Source of the DNA: Macrolepiota albuminosa
Lineage: Eukaryota > Basidiomycota > Agaricomycetes > Agaricales > Agaricaceae
Assembly (NCBI GenBank): GCA_027475525.1
Contig: JAMWFC010000113.1
Coordinates: forward strand, 1,600,001 to 1,664,000
Length of the DNA stretch: 64,000 nucleotides
Direction: 5' to 3'
Shown here: in pieces, positions 10,841 through 22,339 of the stretch
Layout: each line of letters opens with the position of its first letter
Numbering within the stretch: the stretch's first letter is position 1
Translations under genes and position numbers: made by a program
The notes under the pieces: generated by a model
Databases searched by the model: none
The model's input: the letters and a program-made list of their open reading frames with translations, nothing else
Told to the model about the DNA's origin: nothing

Positions 10841-12947
10841 TCAGTTATGCTCGGTCCAAGGTACATAAGGTATTGTCGGTATAACCACTGGTGGAAAGAA
10901 GTCAGTTCTAAGTTTACCATGTTCTGAATCCTCCCAAGCAAATGCTTCGTTTTGCTGTCGCATAATGTCAATTAATACGTTTAGTTCTGCCGTCAATAGA
11001 AAGCCTGTATCATGGGCGCTAAGAAATAGCACCCGACGTTCTTCCGTAAATTGCCCGGTAGGCTCGAAAGGTGGTGGATTCGGATTAAGTTTGGGAAGGG
11101 TGGCTAACAGATTGCCAAGGATCTTTCTCTTGATGCAAAATTCTTCAGGTACGCCGCTCGCTACTGGTTTCATTTTAAGCGCTACTGGCTTGTACTTCTT
11201 TTTAACCTGAACCTCTTTGCGCTTAGGGGTACTGTTGTTAGCAAACGTATTATAAATGGAACTCTGGTTTCTAGCAAAACCGGATATCAAAGGTTCTTTA
11301 GTATCAGGAGTAGAAACGAAATAAGTGTCTGTCAGAAGATTTTCAGTAATATCAGATGCAGTGAGGTATAAGTAGGATAAAGCTTTGCTAGTAAGCGACG
11401 TAGAAGTGTTCAAAGATTTTCAGTAATATCAGATGCAGTGAGGTATAAGTAGGATAAAGCTTTGCTAGTAAGCGACGTAGAAGTGTTCAAGATTTCAGGG
11501 GCTAAAGGGGTATGTGATATAAAGGTTACTTGCCCAGTCCGATGATTATAGTCCAAGATAAGCACTTCATCTCTATGATCCTCATCACTCATCTCCTTGA
11601 TGGCACCGGAAAACACTCGCAAGGTTCGTCGCTAACGTAAAGTCGCTTTCTTGGTCCTGGCTTCTGGAACCGTCCTCGGGGAAATGTCAGTACCGTTCTC
11701 CTGACCCCAGAATTAGGGTTGCTAATAGTTAGCGTCGTTTCATCTTTGGATGTTGTCTTGACTACTGATTGAGCTAGCACATTGAAGGGCCTCCCCAATA
11801 GTAAATCGTATGCTGGCAATCTAAGTATGTGAATTTGCAGATAGAATGTAAGATCGCCAATAGCACATGGCACGTTCTGGGCCATCCCCAAGGATTGATC
11901 AATCGTGCTGTTAGCACTCTGCATGTTAAGAATGATTGTGGGGTCATAAATGATGCCCAGCTCATTAGCGACATCAGCAGCCATTGAAATAATCTGTGAT
12001 CCACTGTCCACGATAGACTCTATTTCGCTTTTCCCATCAACTGTCAGCATAATTGAGCGAATCGCGTAGGAGTCTTGGGCTACAGTTAAGATGGCGGGAT
12101 CATTGCTAGATCTTAGCGATTTGAGGTAAGTTTCAACCGGGTCAATGGACGTAGCTTCTTTGGGTGGTGTGGCCTCTTTCTTGATTTCTGGTGCTACCGC
12201 CTCAGTTATGTATGCGAAACCAGGCAGCGCATCATCGCATTCGTCCACCGTCGTTACATTGTTAGCTACATTTTGTTGAGGGGTAACCGTGGTACGCATC
12301 TGATTCCTGACATCTGGCACCACACTGCATAACTCTCCTACCAATAGCGTAACCTGACTTTGCATGATGCAATTAAAAACTACCTTAGACTTTTCCAGAT
12401 CGTATATGGGTGCTGTGGGTCGATATCCTCCCATAGGTTTATCTGATGCTCCAAAGTTGCGATTAAGGGGTGGGGCATAGTTGCCCCCGAGGCCAGCGTA
12501 AGAATGCAGCGGTGGCTCCGTAATGGCCGGTGCTTTGGTTGCTTCTGGTACTTCGTCATTAGCGTTAGAGGTTGAGGCTGGTGCTGGAGCGGGGCCTGTT
12601 GTCGTGCCCGATGGCCTATAATCTTTCAAAGGCTGCTTGCCCTTTTTGATCTCCACCCCATCAAAGACCTGATTTTTTAGTGACTTCAGCTCCTTTTCTA
12701 GTGTCTCAATTCTCTCCTCGCGGGACAGCATAGGTCGGTCACTGATAGCGTTTAGCTGGAGTACTTCATGAATTAGTGCTTGTTGAGGGGTCACCTCAGC
12801 TTCTGTTGTCGCCATACTATTCAGGTTGCCCGTTGCTAAGTTCCCGGGGTTCTGACGGTGCCACTCGTCAATGCATCCCTGGAACGTCTTATGCTCAGAA
12901 TAAAGGGGAATACTAGCGCCCAAAGGTAGGACCAGCTTCCCATCCAT
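10841..12947 (-). pseudogene. Gypsy element 1 Gag C-terminus and aspartic protease
   Basis: The segment 12947-11589 starts with a Gag tail and contains the retropepsin motif SIVDSGSQIISM with a downstream hydrophobic strand LPAYDLLLGRPFNV, the standard protease fold. The following segment continues toward RT (IPYVPWTEHN near 10841-10880). A perfect 77-bp tandem duplication at 11336-11490 shifts the frame; removing one copy would make 11622-10841 continuously open. A further frame change sits near 11589-11640. The protease itself looks intact. Confidence 0.8.
11336..11490. repeat. Perfect 77-bp tandem duplication inside pol (2 of 4)
   Basis: Positions 11336-11413 recur at 11413-11490 with no mismatch, period 77 bp. 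Because 77 is not a multiple of three it breaks the minus-strand pol frame. The same exact period at three other unrelated loci argues for an assembly artefact. Confidence 0.92.
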
Positions 12948-12968
12948 TCCCTGACATGCCTTCCCTTG

Positions 12969-14180
12969 TCACAAATACTGTTCAAGGATAGCGCATCTAC
13001 TCCTGGTCATGGTATGTCCTGCCTCGCCACAAAAATGGCAAAGTCCCGTCTGTATGTTGTTTTTAGGCGCTGAAAGACTAGTCGAAATCAAGGTTTCCAG
13101 TTTATTCATGACATTAGCGACTGCATTGTTAACAGCATTTTCCAAATCCTCCTTCTTGACGTACCCATTATGGTCATTGGTGGCGCTAGGCGCTGGCGAC
13201 TCTAACTTGGGTGCCATTCCTCCATGGTCCACACCCGGTTGCTGTAAGGGTATACCCATATCCGTGCCCTTTAATACCCACTTTCCTGCCTCAAAGACCT
13301 TTTCTATGTCGTAGGGTTCCTCAGAGTGATGGTCATGCATAATGATCTCCAAGCATCACGCAATCTTAGTCCATAACAAAGTCAGGAATCCTTGTTGAAA
13401 CAAACGGTGCTCCTCGTTCCCATATAACTTCCCATTTTGGACCAGCCATCTTGCTATCCGCTGGAAATCACGATAATAAGTTGATAACGCTCCTAGAGTA
13501 TAGATCCTGGCTGCAAAGGTGTCCTGTACTAGCTTCTGGATTTCCATTACCGTATAATGTGTAGCTTCTTCAGTGCCAGGATATAAATGAATGATAGCCT
13601 TTTTCCATTCATTATAGGTAAAAGGCCTTGGTGCTGCGTCACTAGTGAGTCCTTGGAACTCCTTCAACTCTGTCCATGATTCAGCTATATTGTATGAGAC
13701 GTATCTGGCAGCGTATTCCTTCATCTGTATATTGTTGGTCACCTGGCAATTGCGTAGCAAATACTCCAACTCTTTGAAATACTGCGTTAGTTCACGGGGC
13801 TTCGTTTTGTCCCATTTTGGCGACGAGAAGTGGTTTCTGGGTGGCATGCGCTGATTGTTTGGCTGATCCATACCAATAGGTGTGTTTGTCGAGGTAGGAA
13901 GGGTGGTGGTGCTCATGTTACTTAGTGTCGATGTCGTAGGTACCGGCTCAGTTGGCTCCAAGTTGCTAGGTTATGGCGATAATAACCTAGATAACTCTTC
14001 TAGAGGAGTAAGCGGCATATGGTTTTTGCCTGCTAAGTACTCAAACGGTTGGGAAAAAGGGAAAAAGCTCTCAGCTAGGCTATCTGGGGCAGCCTCAAGC
14101 TCCTGATCCAAAGTCTGTCTCAGTAGCACGCCTGGTAAGTGTGGTGAGTCGGTGGTACTTGGTTCAAACGCGCTCTCCAA
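12969..14180 (-). pseudogene. Gypsy element 1 Gag
   Basis: Segments 14180-13971, 13961-13356 and 13352-12969 are open on the minus strand, the last two in one frame. They give a Gag with a retrotransposon capsid-like region (SSPKWDKTKPRELTQYFKEL, YPGTEEATHYTVMEIQKL) and one CCHC zinc knuckle, CHFCGEAGHTMTRSRC (spacing slightly degenerate). The in-frame stops can each be read as single C-to-T or G-to-A transitions: a TAA near 13971, a TGA near 13355 and a TGA near 12966, where the second gypsy copy encodes Trp. The start is placed at the first Met after the primer binding site. Confidence 0.75.
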
Positions 14181-14237
14181 CAGGAGGCGGCGCTGTCGCT
14201 GGGCTCGAGTTTCCAGCAGAATTCTGTCTCAGAAGAA

Positions 14238-14256
14238 CCCCTCGCAGTGGGCTCCA
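14238..14256 (-). promoter_or_regulatory. Primer binding site of gypsy element 1
   Basis: On the minus strand it reads TGGAGCCCACTGCGAGGGG, starting 3 nt inside the right LTR. The leading TGG matches a tRNA CCA end, as expected for tRNA-primed reverse transcription. The second gypsy copy keeps the same site with two transitions at 26370-26387. Which tRNA primes was not determined. Confidence 0.75.
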
Positions 14257-14259
14257 AAA

Positions 14260-15328
14260 TGATGACGCCAACTGTGGTTGGGTGCGCTGGACGTATACGC
14301 AGTACAACGCTGTCTCCAGCGCTTGGCGTGCATAGTTGTGAGGAGTCCTGACAGGGTCCCAGTGTGCTCAAGCAGAGGTGGTAAAACAATGCGCTAAATT
14401 ATAGCGCTGCGGGGGCTACCTGGTAGACGGTAAGCATCATAGTTTAAACAAAGATATTGAAGAAAAGACAAGTAGCGCAATGTATTGTGCCCGAAGGTGG
14501 CACTGTAAATGACGAAGACGAGATAGACAAGACTAGCGCCCGACTTAGTGACAAAGTCGAAGGAAGCTAATGTGATTTGAATGCTAAGTGTAACTGTGTG
14601 CTCAAGGGGTTACGATTTGTTGTTATATACATGTAAGGTAGCTATTTTATACTATGCGCTACCATGTTTGCCAAGATACAAGTCCATTTGCAGTGCTACC
14701 TCCTAGCACCTCTCCTCATGGTTTCCTCTAACAGCGACCTGTCAATGGCAACCTTTTGCACATGGATGACGGCGATCAATAGTGTTATGACCCATGGTGA
14801 CCAGCAGCAACTCTATATTGGCTTAGAATTGCATGAGTTTGCTCACTTTTATTATAACTCCGATTGACCAGGCTGTTCCGGGGTATGGTCAGAAAATCCT
14901 TGACAGACGCCGTGAGCACTAATGTCAGCGCTACTCATTGTATCAGTTCCTGACAGGTCCAGATGTTGGATTTAAGTATATCCAATGCCACCGTCATTAA
15001 TTCTTTTAGACTTCTGATTGAAGTGCCTTGTCAAATGGCAGTGCCTGCTGCAGGCTCCTTCTGGAAGTGATCGGGGTTTAGTTAGAGTCCTCTCCCACCG
15101 TCGTGTTAGCGCTATACATTATGAGCCTCCTTTGTCCTTGGGATAGGCGAATGGAGTGTGCTGAAGGTCTGGTAGCTAGTGGTTAGGGTAAATGGCTAAG
15201 TCCTGTAGAAGGTTGCCAGAGCTAGGGCTGCTATATATTCCCAACTGGTCGCTAGAGTCTTCAGTATGTCAAGTGTTGGTCGGTCTATAATGTCTCTTGA
15301 TGCGCTCAGTCCAAGTAGAAGCCTATCA
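14260..15328 (-). repeat. Gypsy element 1, right LTR (5' LTR in element sense)
   Basis: Direct repeat of 2061-3105, beginning TGATGACGCC and ending AGCCTATCA, 24 bp longer because of a short block near 14755-14778. It is followed by the target duplication GCGC and then by coding sequence of the interrupted DUR3 relic. Confidence 0.93.
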
Positions 15329-16810
15329 GCGCACCACAACATTGATGACACCTCCGTTCAACCCCGCCGTCATCCCTAGCCATGCAACAAACCCCATGAG
15401 AGCACCAGCTATACATCCAGTTTTGTTGGCCTTCTGCCAGGTTGTACATGGCACAATAGAAACAACAGAGGAGCAGAGTGCGATACCTATGAACGTCTGT
15501 GTGGATGAGAGGTTTGACAGAAAGGAAAGCGAATGGTACACACATAAAGTCATCCCATCGATACACAAATATAGAAGAATATGAGGCCTGCAAGGCTCAT
15601 AATCAAGGCATAGGTTGCAACCTTTTTAACTCGATGAGAAAACGCACCATGTAATGTGAGATGCGTAAGATTTGTTTCTCACTTGCGAGTGGGTTGATGT
15701 ATCTCTACACAGAATTTACTATATTCAGTGCGTACAAGACACGAAAGTGTGTTTTCATCCTACAACTTATACACATTGTATGTCAAAACTGATGAGACCA
15801 CAATTAGCTCGACAGACATTGCAGATGTCACCATAAGAAACAGTAGAATGAGCATGGCAGCCACACCTGACTGGCCAAAGAGTGCTGCAGCTGCAGAAGG
15901 GGCTGGCAAACCTGCTGAAACGTCTGCGGTCATGAGTGTGCATGGTGGGATCGTTCAGGGCTTGGAGGGCAACGGCTGCAAGGCTGAGTGTTGTGGAAAA
16001 AGTAAACAGGATGGCAAACCACGCAAGCTCACCGAGGAGATATGTCTTCAGCACAGGTGGCAAGTGGACTGGAAATTGCATGCTGCCAGTATGCCTTCAT
16101 TGAACACTGTCACAAAGTTACCAACAATATTGACACCAAATATGAGCCCATTCTTGGAGCGCATGGTCAGGTAGGAGCCGTCTTTGTTTCCTGGGATGAG
16201 GGGGATATGAGACACAGTCGTAAGGAGGGAATGCATGGTGGGAATACTCCCAATCTTGGGAGAGGTGGCATAGACTGCAAGTGTGAATACGAGGATGATT
16301 GCGAGGAGAACAGTGGTGTGCATGCTGTGGGAGAGTGAGAATGGCATCATTTTAGGCGAGGAATACATACTAGCTACAGAGAAGGGTGGCATGCATGCGG
16401 CCGGCCATGACATAAATCATAACACCAAGAGGAATCAAGAAAATTGCCTGCATTGGATGTATCAAGGTGAGAAAGAAGATAAAGAAGGGAGACATACGGT
16501 CATGGTGTCCATTCCTGTAAGATCAGTGACAGTTGCGGAGCCGCCGAGGATGAGCATGAATGAGACAAGGATATTGGTTGCGAGGCTGACACGCTGTCAG
16601 TATTAGTAATGTCAATCTGCAAAGATAAATATACCCAAAGAAAAAGACACAGTGAGCCAGCATTCCATCGTTCACCGACAATCTCAAGCCATGTGTGGAT
16701 AGGCATCCTGGAATATGGGCTGACAGGATACTTAGTACAAGGTGAAAAACAATGTTCTCAGAAAGATAAAAAGTACCATGTGTATGAGATGGTTTGTGAC
16801 TTGATGTGAT
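15329..16810 (-). pseudogene. DUR3-type urea permease relic, N-terminal and middle part
   Basis: Minus-strand segments reproduce the DUR3 order: PIHTWLEIVGERW (~16690), ATNILVSFMLILGGSA and TVTDLTGMD (~16520-16600, across a GT-AG intron), SHSMHTTVLLAIILVFTLAV (~16260-16330), YLTMRSKNGLIFGV and NFVTVFNE (~16110-16180), LKTYLLGELAWFAI (~16000-16060), and WQKANKTGCIAGALMGFVAW then GLNGGVINVVV (~15330-15460). Several fall in different frames and stops intervene. The last residues abut the gypsy element and continue at 2060. DUR3 proteins are plasma-membrane urea/polyamine importers; this copy is dead. Confidence 0.8.
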
Positions 16811-17369
16811 TTGAATATCAATGCAAGTTCCGTAGCCTGGATAAACATGTGAGTGATTGAGGCACTTGCTATCAAGCCAATGATGTGTTTTACAGCATGG
16901 TCGTGGAGAAGACGTTTGGATCTGAGGTAATGTCAACGAGGTCGGTGAGAAATGTCGTACTTGGAGGGTTTTCCTTTCTTGGGACAGGTTGTGTGACGTC
17001 CTCGCGGGGTGGGAGATTATGCCGTTGGTGATGAGAGATTCATCTGCGGTCATGAGATCCTCCAAAAGATCAGACAAAAGAGGCATAAAAAAGGAGGGAC
17101 CTCTGCATCGTGCTCGCGACGGTGTAAATGAGGACAAAAGCGTACTTTTTTGTCCCTAAGAGTTCTATGCTTGACGTTGAAAGTACCTTTGGGGCCAACA
17201 AAGAGCTGTTGTAGGTCTTGGGAGGAGTGAGAGGGCGGGAGACGGGGAGACAACCTGTGTTGTCCCTGAGCAGGGTGGAGAGTGGAGAGTGTCATTGGGA
17301 AGGACTATCCTGAGGCCGAGGATGGTGCAGCGGAGAGGAACGGGGATTAAATGAGAACAGAAGGGAGGA

Positions 17370-19490
17370 ATGGGGAAAGACGGAACTTGCTTTGGGGCCA
17401 AGAACTGTGATCTTTTGGAGACGTTGATTATGTGCAGGATCCTCATTGCCATTAGTGTGCAGTGCCAGAGGAACAAGCGGTTTATTGACAAGATCCAAAG
17501 CTTGAGTGAGAACAACCAGCATCAGCTTAGGAAGCCAATTGAGCAGGTACATCTTTTTTGCGATCTCATTTATCTCACATATTTCACAGAGTCAAATATT
17601 CTCAGAGAAAGAAACACTCCAAAAAGTCTATGATGCCCTTCTGGAAGAATACCATGCGTTATAAACGAACTTTGACGATGTAGTTGCTGAGAACAAAGAC
17701 GCACTGAACTGACTGCAAGATGTACAATGAAATGCAGATAACAAGTGGACCAAGAAGATAGACGGGGTGCTGCATGCTGAATTAGAGAGGCCAAGGGGTA
17801 AACTGTGCGTGCAGTTATCTGCTGTGTGGCCTTTCTGATGTCATTTCTCAGCCAACAGAGCGAAGAGACTCTTGCAATGACAGAAACTGAATCTGAGAAG
17901 AGTACGGCTCTGGTTGTGGACGTACAAGCGTGATAAGTATAAGGATCAAGTTGATAAGTAAGATCACTTTCTTTACACTTGAAGAGATTGTGATTTCTGT
18001 GTAGGTATTGTCATGCAGCTCATAAGCTAAGAAAGACTGAAAATATGATGGGGAAGTACAAGAAGAAACTCCAGGAAGGCACCAATCTTCAGGGTGCACA
18101 TCACCAATGTCTGGGAATTCTGGTGGAATAGCCATTCTACCAGGCTTTGGAATCGCAGAACGCAGATTTGGTAGACAAGAATGCATCTATTGAAGAGGAA
18201 TACAGAAAGGTTGCTGCCTTCAAACCCACTTATGGAGTCTTACAAAAATCAGATAGCAGACCTCAAGTCAGAAAATTTGGTCCGTGCCCAAGAAATCAAC
18301 GCAGTCAAGTTTGAACTTGAGCAATCCCCAATGAAACTAAGAATTACTGTGGAGGAGCGTACCAAAAATTCAGAAATGCTTGAGCTGTACCAAGAACGCC
18401 ACCACGTATGTGAACTAGAATTACTCTCACACCAGCCAATATCAAGTTTGCACATTCAAAAGCCATCTGAATGCGAGTTTACAGAGGCAGAATTGCTGGG
18501 CACCAATGGCCACAACGCTACTTTTGGGCAACCATACAAGACTTGGACTTGGCGAGAGCTCAATGATGCTATTACAGGAACAACGATGACGGATCTCAAA
18601 TTGCAGGTATAAAGCCTGAAGCATGAGCTTGAGGCAGTAAAGAAGAATGAAGTCAATGTGAGTCACGTTCTGGTGTTGAAGAACTAACTGGAGGATGCTG
18701 TCCGTATGAAAACAGCTCGACAGACATGCCATTGATGAATACCCCCCGATACAAAAGTGACTATCTTACTGCACAGCAAGAGAAACTTATCCTACAGCGT
18801 GAACTCGAGGAAATACGAAGTAGGAAATCATTCGGTGATGGGTACATCTATTTGCTACATAAAGGACAATCCAAGTAATGTGAAGGATAATTGATGGTGC
18901 TGAGGCTGCCATTGCAATCAGGCGACGTCTGAACAAAACTGTAGACCAACTCGAGACATTGCATAAAGAGAGCATGGAGCTCCAGTTCAAGTTTGATATG
19001 CAGGAAAGGGAGTTGACCATTGCTAAATCAGACCATGAGTCACTTTGTTGATTAGTAGAACTTTACTCACATGTAGCTAGTCACATTGGTTAACAAGGAT
19101 AGATTGATATTCTGTCGACGTTGCGGGACTTAGTGAACAAGAACAAAGTGACTCTTGAAGTAGATGTGAAGCGTTCAAGGAAGCAGAATAAGGAATTGGC
19201 TGACAAGAATCGTATGCAACTTGAACAAGTCAATACCCTACTGTTCAAAGAAGTTAATTTGCAGAGCAAGAGCATTGAGCTTCAGAGAGAACGTGACTTT
19301 AGGTGGGTTACTTTTACTGATGAAACAATGCATTTTGTTTACGTACATGCCCTTAATAGTGACTTGCAGGCTTCAATCTCAGGTAAAGACCCATCCGAAT
19401 GCAGTTGCTTGAGTTGCATGAGGCGAATGTAACCCTCAAGGAGCAGACTAAGACACTGAGTGAGAAGCTTAACAAATCAAAAGCTGTGGG
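17370..19490 (+). pseudogene. Hook-family coiled-coil protein relic
   Basis: Plus-strand fragments follow the coiled-coil body of fungal Hook proteins, which link dynein/endosomes to microtubules. In order: RNKRFIDKIQSLSENNQ (~17470), LRERETLQKVYDALLEEY-like (~17600-17650), YKKKLQEGTN-like (~18055), AAFKPLMESYKNQIADLKSE (~18220-18270), ITGTTMTDLKLQV (~18570-18606), DKNRMQLEQVN (~19205-19235), and LLELHEANVTLKEQTKTLSE (~19400-19465). Stops and frameshifts lie between the pieces, so it is a pseudogene. The N-terminal Hook domain is not recognisable, and homology stops abruptly near 19490. It is divergent from the DUR3 relic. Confidence 0.72.
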
Positions 19491-20548
19491 TCATTCCATC
19501 AATGCGCTTGGGATTGATATTCATGGAATGGGTATAGTTCATAAAATTGCACTCCTGCCCTGGGGCACTGGACCGGGTCACCCGGTGCATGATCAAGACC
19601 ATGGGCCGGCCCCAGCCACCCACCCAGACAACTCCCCTCCCCCCCGCCCCGCCTCCCCCTGAACCCTCGCCACCTCCACAACCCAATCCCTCTCCTCCAC
19701 CCCCATCCTCCGGGTTATCCCTCCCAACGGCCACCCCTGCTCCCACAAGATGCAATACGCCCTCCAAAGCACCAAAATTGAGCATTGCTCGTGATTGAGA
19801 TGACAAGCCTCGCATACGGAAGTATTGCGCTAAGTTGAGGCAGACGGAGCCTTGAACAGACACAGCACCAGGCGACGCGCGCAGTGAAGGCACTAGGCGT
19901 AAGGGTTAGCCATGAGACCAGAGGTATGGAACTACTTACCAGCCCGTTGCTGACACACCACATGTGAGGGCAAACCCCAGGGCCTTTCCAATGCCCCCTT
20001 GAAGACCTCCTGCATTTCGCCCGCCTACGCAACGTGATGGTTGTCCAGAACCTCGGAAATGGCCCCCACCGCCATCCTGGAGCGGCGGAAACGGAGGGTG
20101 ACTAGTCTAGGGCGGGGAGGGGGATGCGGACAGGAGAGCAAATAGTCATCCATGCAAAGGTGGGCACAGGACAACTCAGGCAGGACTTTGAGGAGCCACT
20201 GGGGCCTGCATTGGGAGCAGGCTCCAGAAGCCAGCTGAGACCCGCTTCCAGGGCAGGATTGTTATGTTGTTCTGAAAAAGGAAGGTCAGTCATAGCAAGC
20301 GGACGACACGGCAACACTCACATTGGACAAGCGCTGCCACATGCTCACAATTGAGCCAGTGCCAGTATCACGCGTCCCAGGCCTCCCACGCAACCAGGGG
20401 GGTGACTTCATTAATAGGCAGGGGCGTCAGGGAATGCGTCGGTATACGCGACATGGTTGAGTTTTGATGGTAAAATTTTTTTTTCAATACATGTTAGGAC
20501 ATGTGCTGAATCCTATGCTTGGACCCTGGCCCGAACCGCTGGCTATGC
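19491..20548. other. No gene recognised; C/G-rich low-complexity tract
   Basis: After the Hook relic stops, 19590-19740 is a proline-coding C-rich tract. The rest has no domain, no splice logic and no clear repeat that I could match inside the window. It probably contains transposon-derived sequence that truncated the Hook gene. Confidence 0.4.
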
Positions 20549-21591
20549 TGATAGGCTTCTACTCGGGCTGAGTGCATCAAGGGACATTATAGGCCGACCA
20601 ACACTTGACACACTAGAGACTCTAGCAACCAGCCTTGGGTACAGAGCAGCCCTAGCATGGGCGCTCTATGGCAAGACTTATCCATTCATCTCAATCACCA
20701 GTATCAGCCCCTCAGCGCACTCCACTCAGTTACTTTGAAGACCAAGAAGGCTCAGAACTCATAGCGCTAGCACAACGGCGGGAGGTGACTCTGACCAAAC
20801 TCCGATCAATACTGAAAGGAGTTAGCAATTGGAGCTGTCAATCACCAAGGCACCTCAATCAGAAGTCTAAAGGAATCAATGATGACGAGACAGGATACAC
20901 GCAGACTTAACATTTAAATCTATCAAAAGATGGTACAATGTTTAGCGCCGGAATTAGCGCTCATGGCGTCTGTCGAGGATTCCCTGACCATACCCCGGGA
21001 TGGCATGGCCAATTAAATTACATCAAAAAGTGAGCAAACTTGTACCACTTCTAAGTAGTTTTAGAGTCACCGTTGGTCGCCGTCACCTATGTGCTGCAGG
21101 TCGCCGTTGACAGGTGGCCGTTAGCTACAGCCACGAAGAGAGGTGCTAATTGGTAGCGCCGTCAATGGACTTATTTTGGAAATACCGTAGCGCATAGTAT
21201 AAAAACTAGCTACTTGCCATGTATATACCAACGAATCATAACCTCTTGAGCACCCAGTTACACTTAGCGTTCAAATCGCACTAGCATTGCCTGACTTTGT
21301 CACCAAGTTCAGCGCTAGCTTTGTCTATCTCATCTTCGTCGTTTACGGTGCCACCTACAGGCACGCTACGCTGCGCTATTCGTTTTATTCTCTATAACTT
21401 CTCCTAAACTACGATGCTTACCACTTGCTAGGAAGCACCCGAGGCGCTATCATTTAGCGCATCACCCTATCACCTCTGCTCGAGCACACCGGGACCCTGC
21501 CAGGACTCCTCACAAACCTGTACGCCAGGCACTGGAGATGGTGTTGTACTGCGTATACGTCCAGCGCACCCAACTACAGTTGGCATCATCA
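20549..21591 (+). repeat. Isolated gypsy LTR in opposite orientation
   Basis: Reads TGATAGGCTTCTACT at 20549 and ends GGCATCATCA at 21591, the reverse complement of the element 1 LTR and similar over its full length of about 1.04 kb. No primer binding site or polypurine tract adjoins it. The flanks (TATGC before, ACACG after) do not form a target duplication. It is therefore a solo LTR with lost duplication or a recombination product. Confidence 0.85.
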
Positions 21592-21631
21592 ACACGTGCC
21601 TCAGAGGGTCTCAGCGCTGAGGAGGGGGTGA

Positions 21632-22160
21632 TGTCACGACCCCTCCCCTCCGGACCCACCCTGGGACACCCCCGGAACCCCATCCAGGACCCTCTCTCTG
21701 ATCCCACAGGACATGCCCTGCCATCACAACTACCAACACCACCATCACACACATCAAGGACCGCCATCACCCGGCATTTCTGGCAACCCCACATTACGGA
21801 CCCAGGATCAACCACCATCAGCCCTCGATCAACAACCAGATCATGCCAACCACTTCCAGGCCATCATGCATCACACATCACGGCTCCCTCTGCGCCAATT
21901 GATTGAGTGCCCCGCACGTGCAATCCCAGTATACAGTCCCCTTCCTGCTACTCAATGCCCCCCAGAGCTTATCCCAGACACCCCGGAACCCCAGAGACCT
22001 GAACCCAGTCCCGTAGTACTTATAGTGTAGCTCCCCGTTGTATTTGCTAGTCTTGATATTACACTTGTTTGCTTGCGCGCCTCTTTGACTGACTGATACG
22101 CCCAATTGGTACGCTTTAACTGGCACGCTCAAATTGTTCACGTGCTCTTAAGACTGGTAT
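21632..22160 (+). repeat. LTR-like dispersed repeat, copy B
   Basis: Begins TGTCACGACCCC at 21632 and is the inverted, diverged counterpart of 1-527. The two keep the same order of blocks, with a small insertion near 21775-21800 in this copy. It ends against the truncated 3' side of gypsy element 2. The far boundary is uncertain by some tens of bases. Confidence 0.5.
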
Positions 22161-22339
22161 GCACTTCATATCTTAAACTTACTAACTGGGTCTTGTCCTA
22201 GAACCTCTGGTTCTCGACTTGACTCAAACCCTCTGATCTCTTTGCCCCCACCCAATCCCTGGACTAAGTCCCCTATCCTGGAAATCCCCTGTTTGTGTCT
22301 TGAACCCTGGAAGCTCAGTCCAGAGTTCCAGACACCTGA

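Larger units (their letters stand above)
2061..15328 (-). mobile_element. Ty3/gypsy LTR retrotransposon (element 1), full length, degenerate
   Basis: Direct LTRs at 2061-3105 and 14260-15328 bound the element, flanked by a 4-bp target duplication GCGC (2057-2060 and 15329-15332). Next to the right LTR lies a primer binding site, and next to the left LTR a polypurine tract, both showing minus-strand polarity. The internal region holds, in minus order, Gag, zinc knuckle, aspartic protease, RT, RNase H and integrase, all carrying stops and frameshifts. Domain order RT-RNase H-integrase places it in Ty3/gypsy. At 13.3 kb it is long because about 4.7 kb beyond integrase carries genes on the opposite strand. 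It interrupts a DUR3 relic. Confidence 0.93.
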
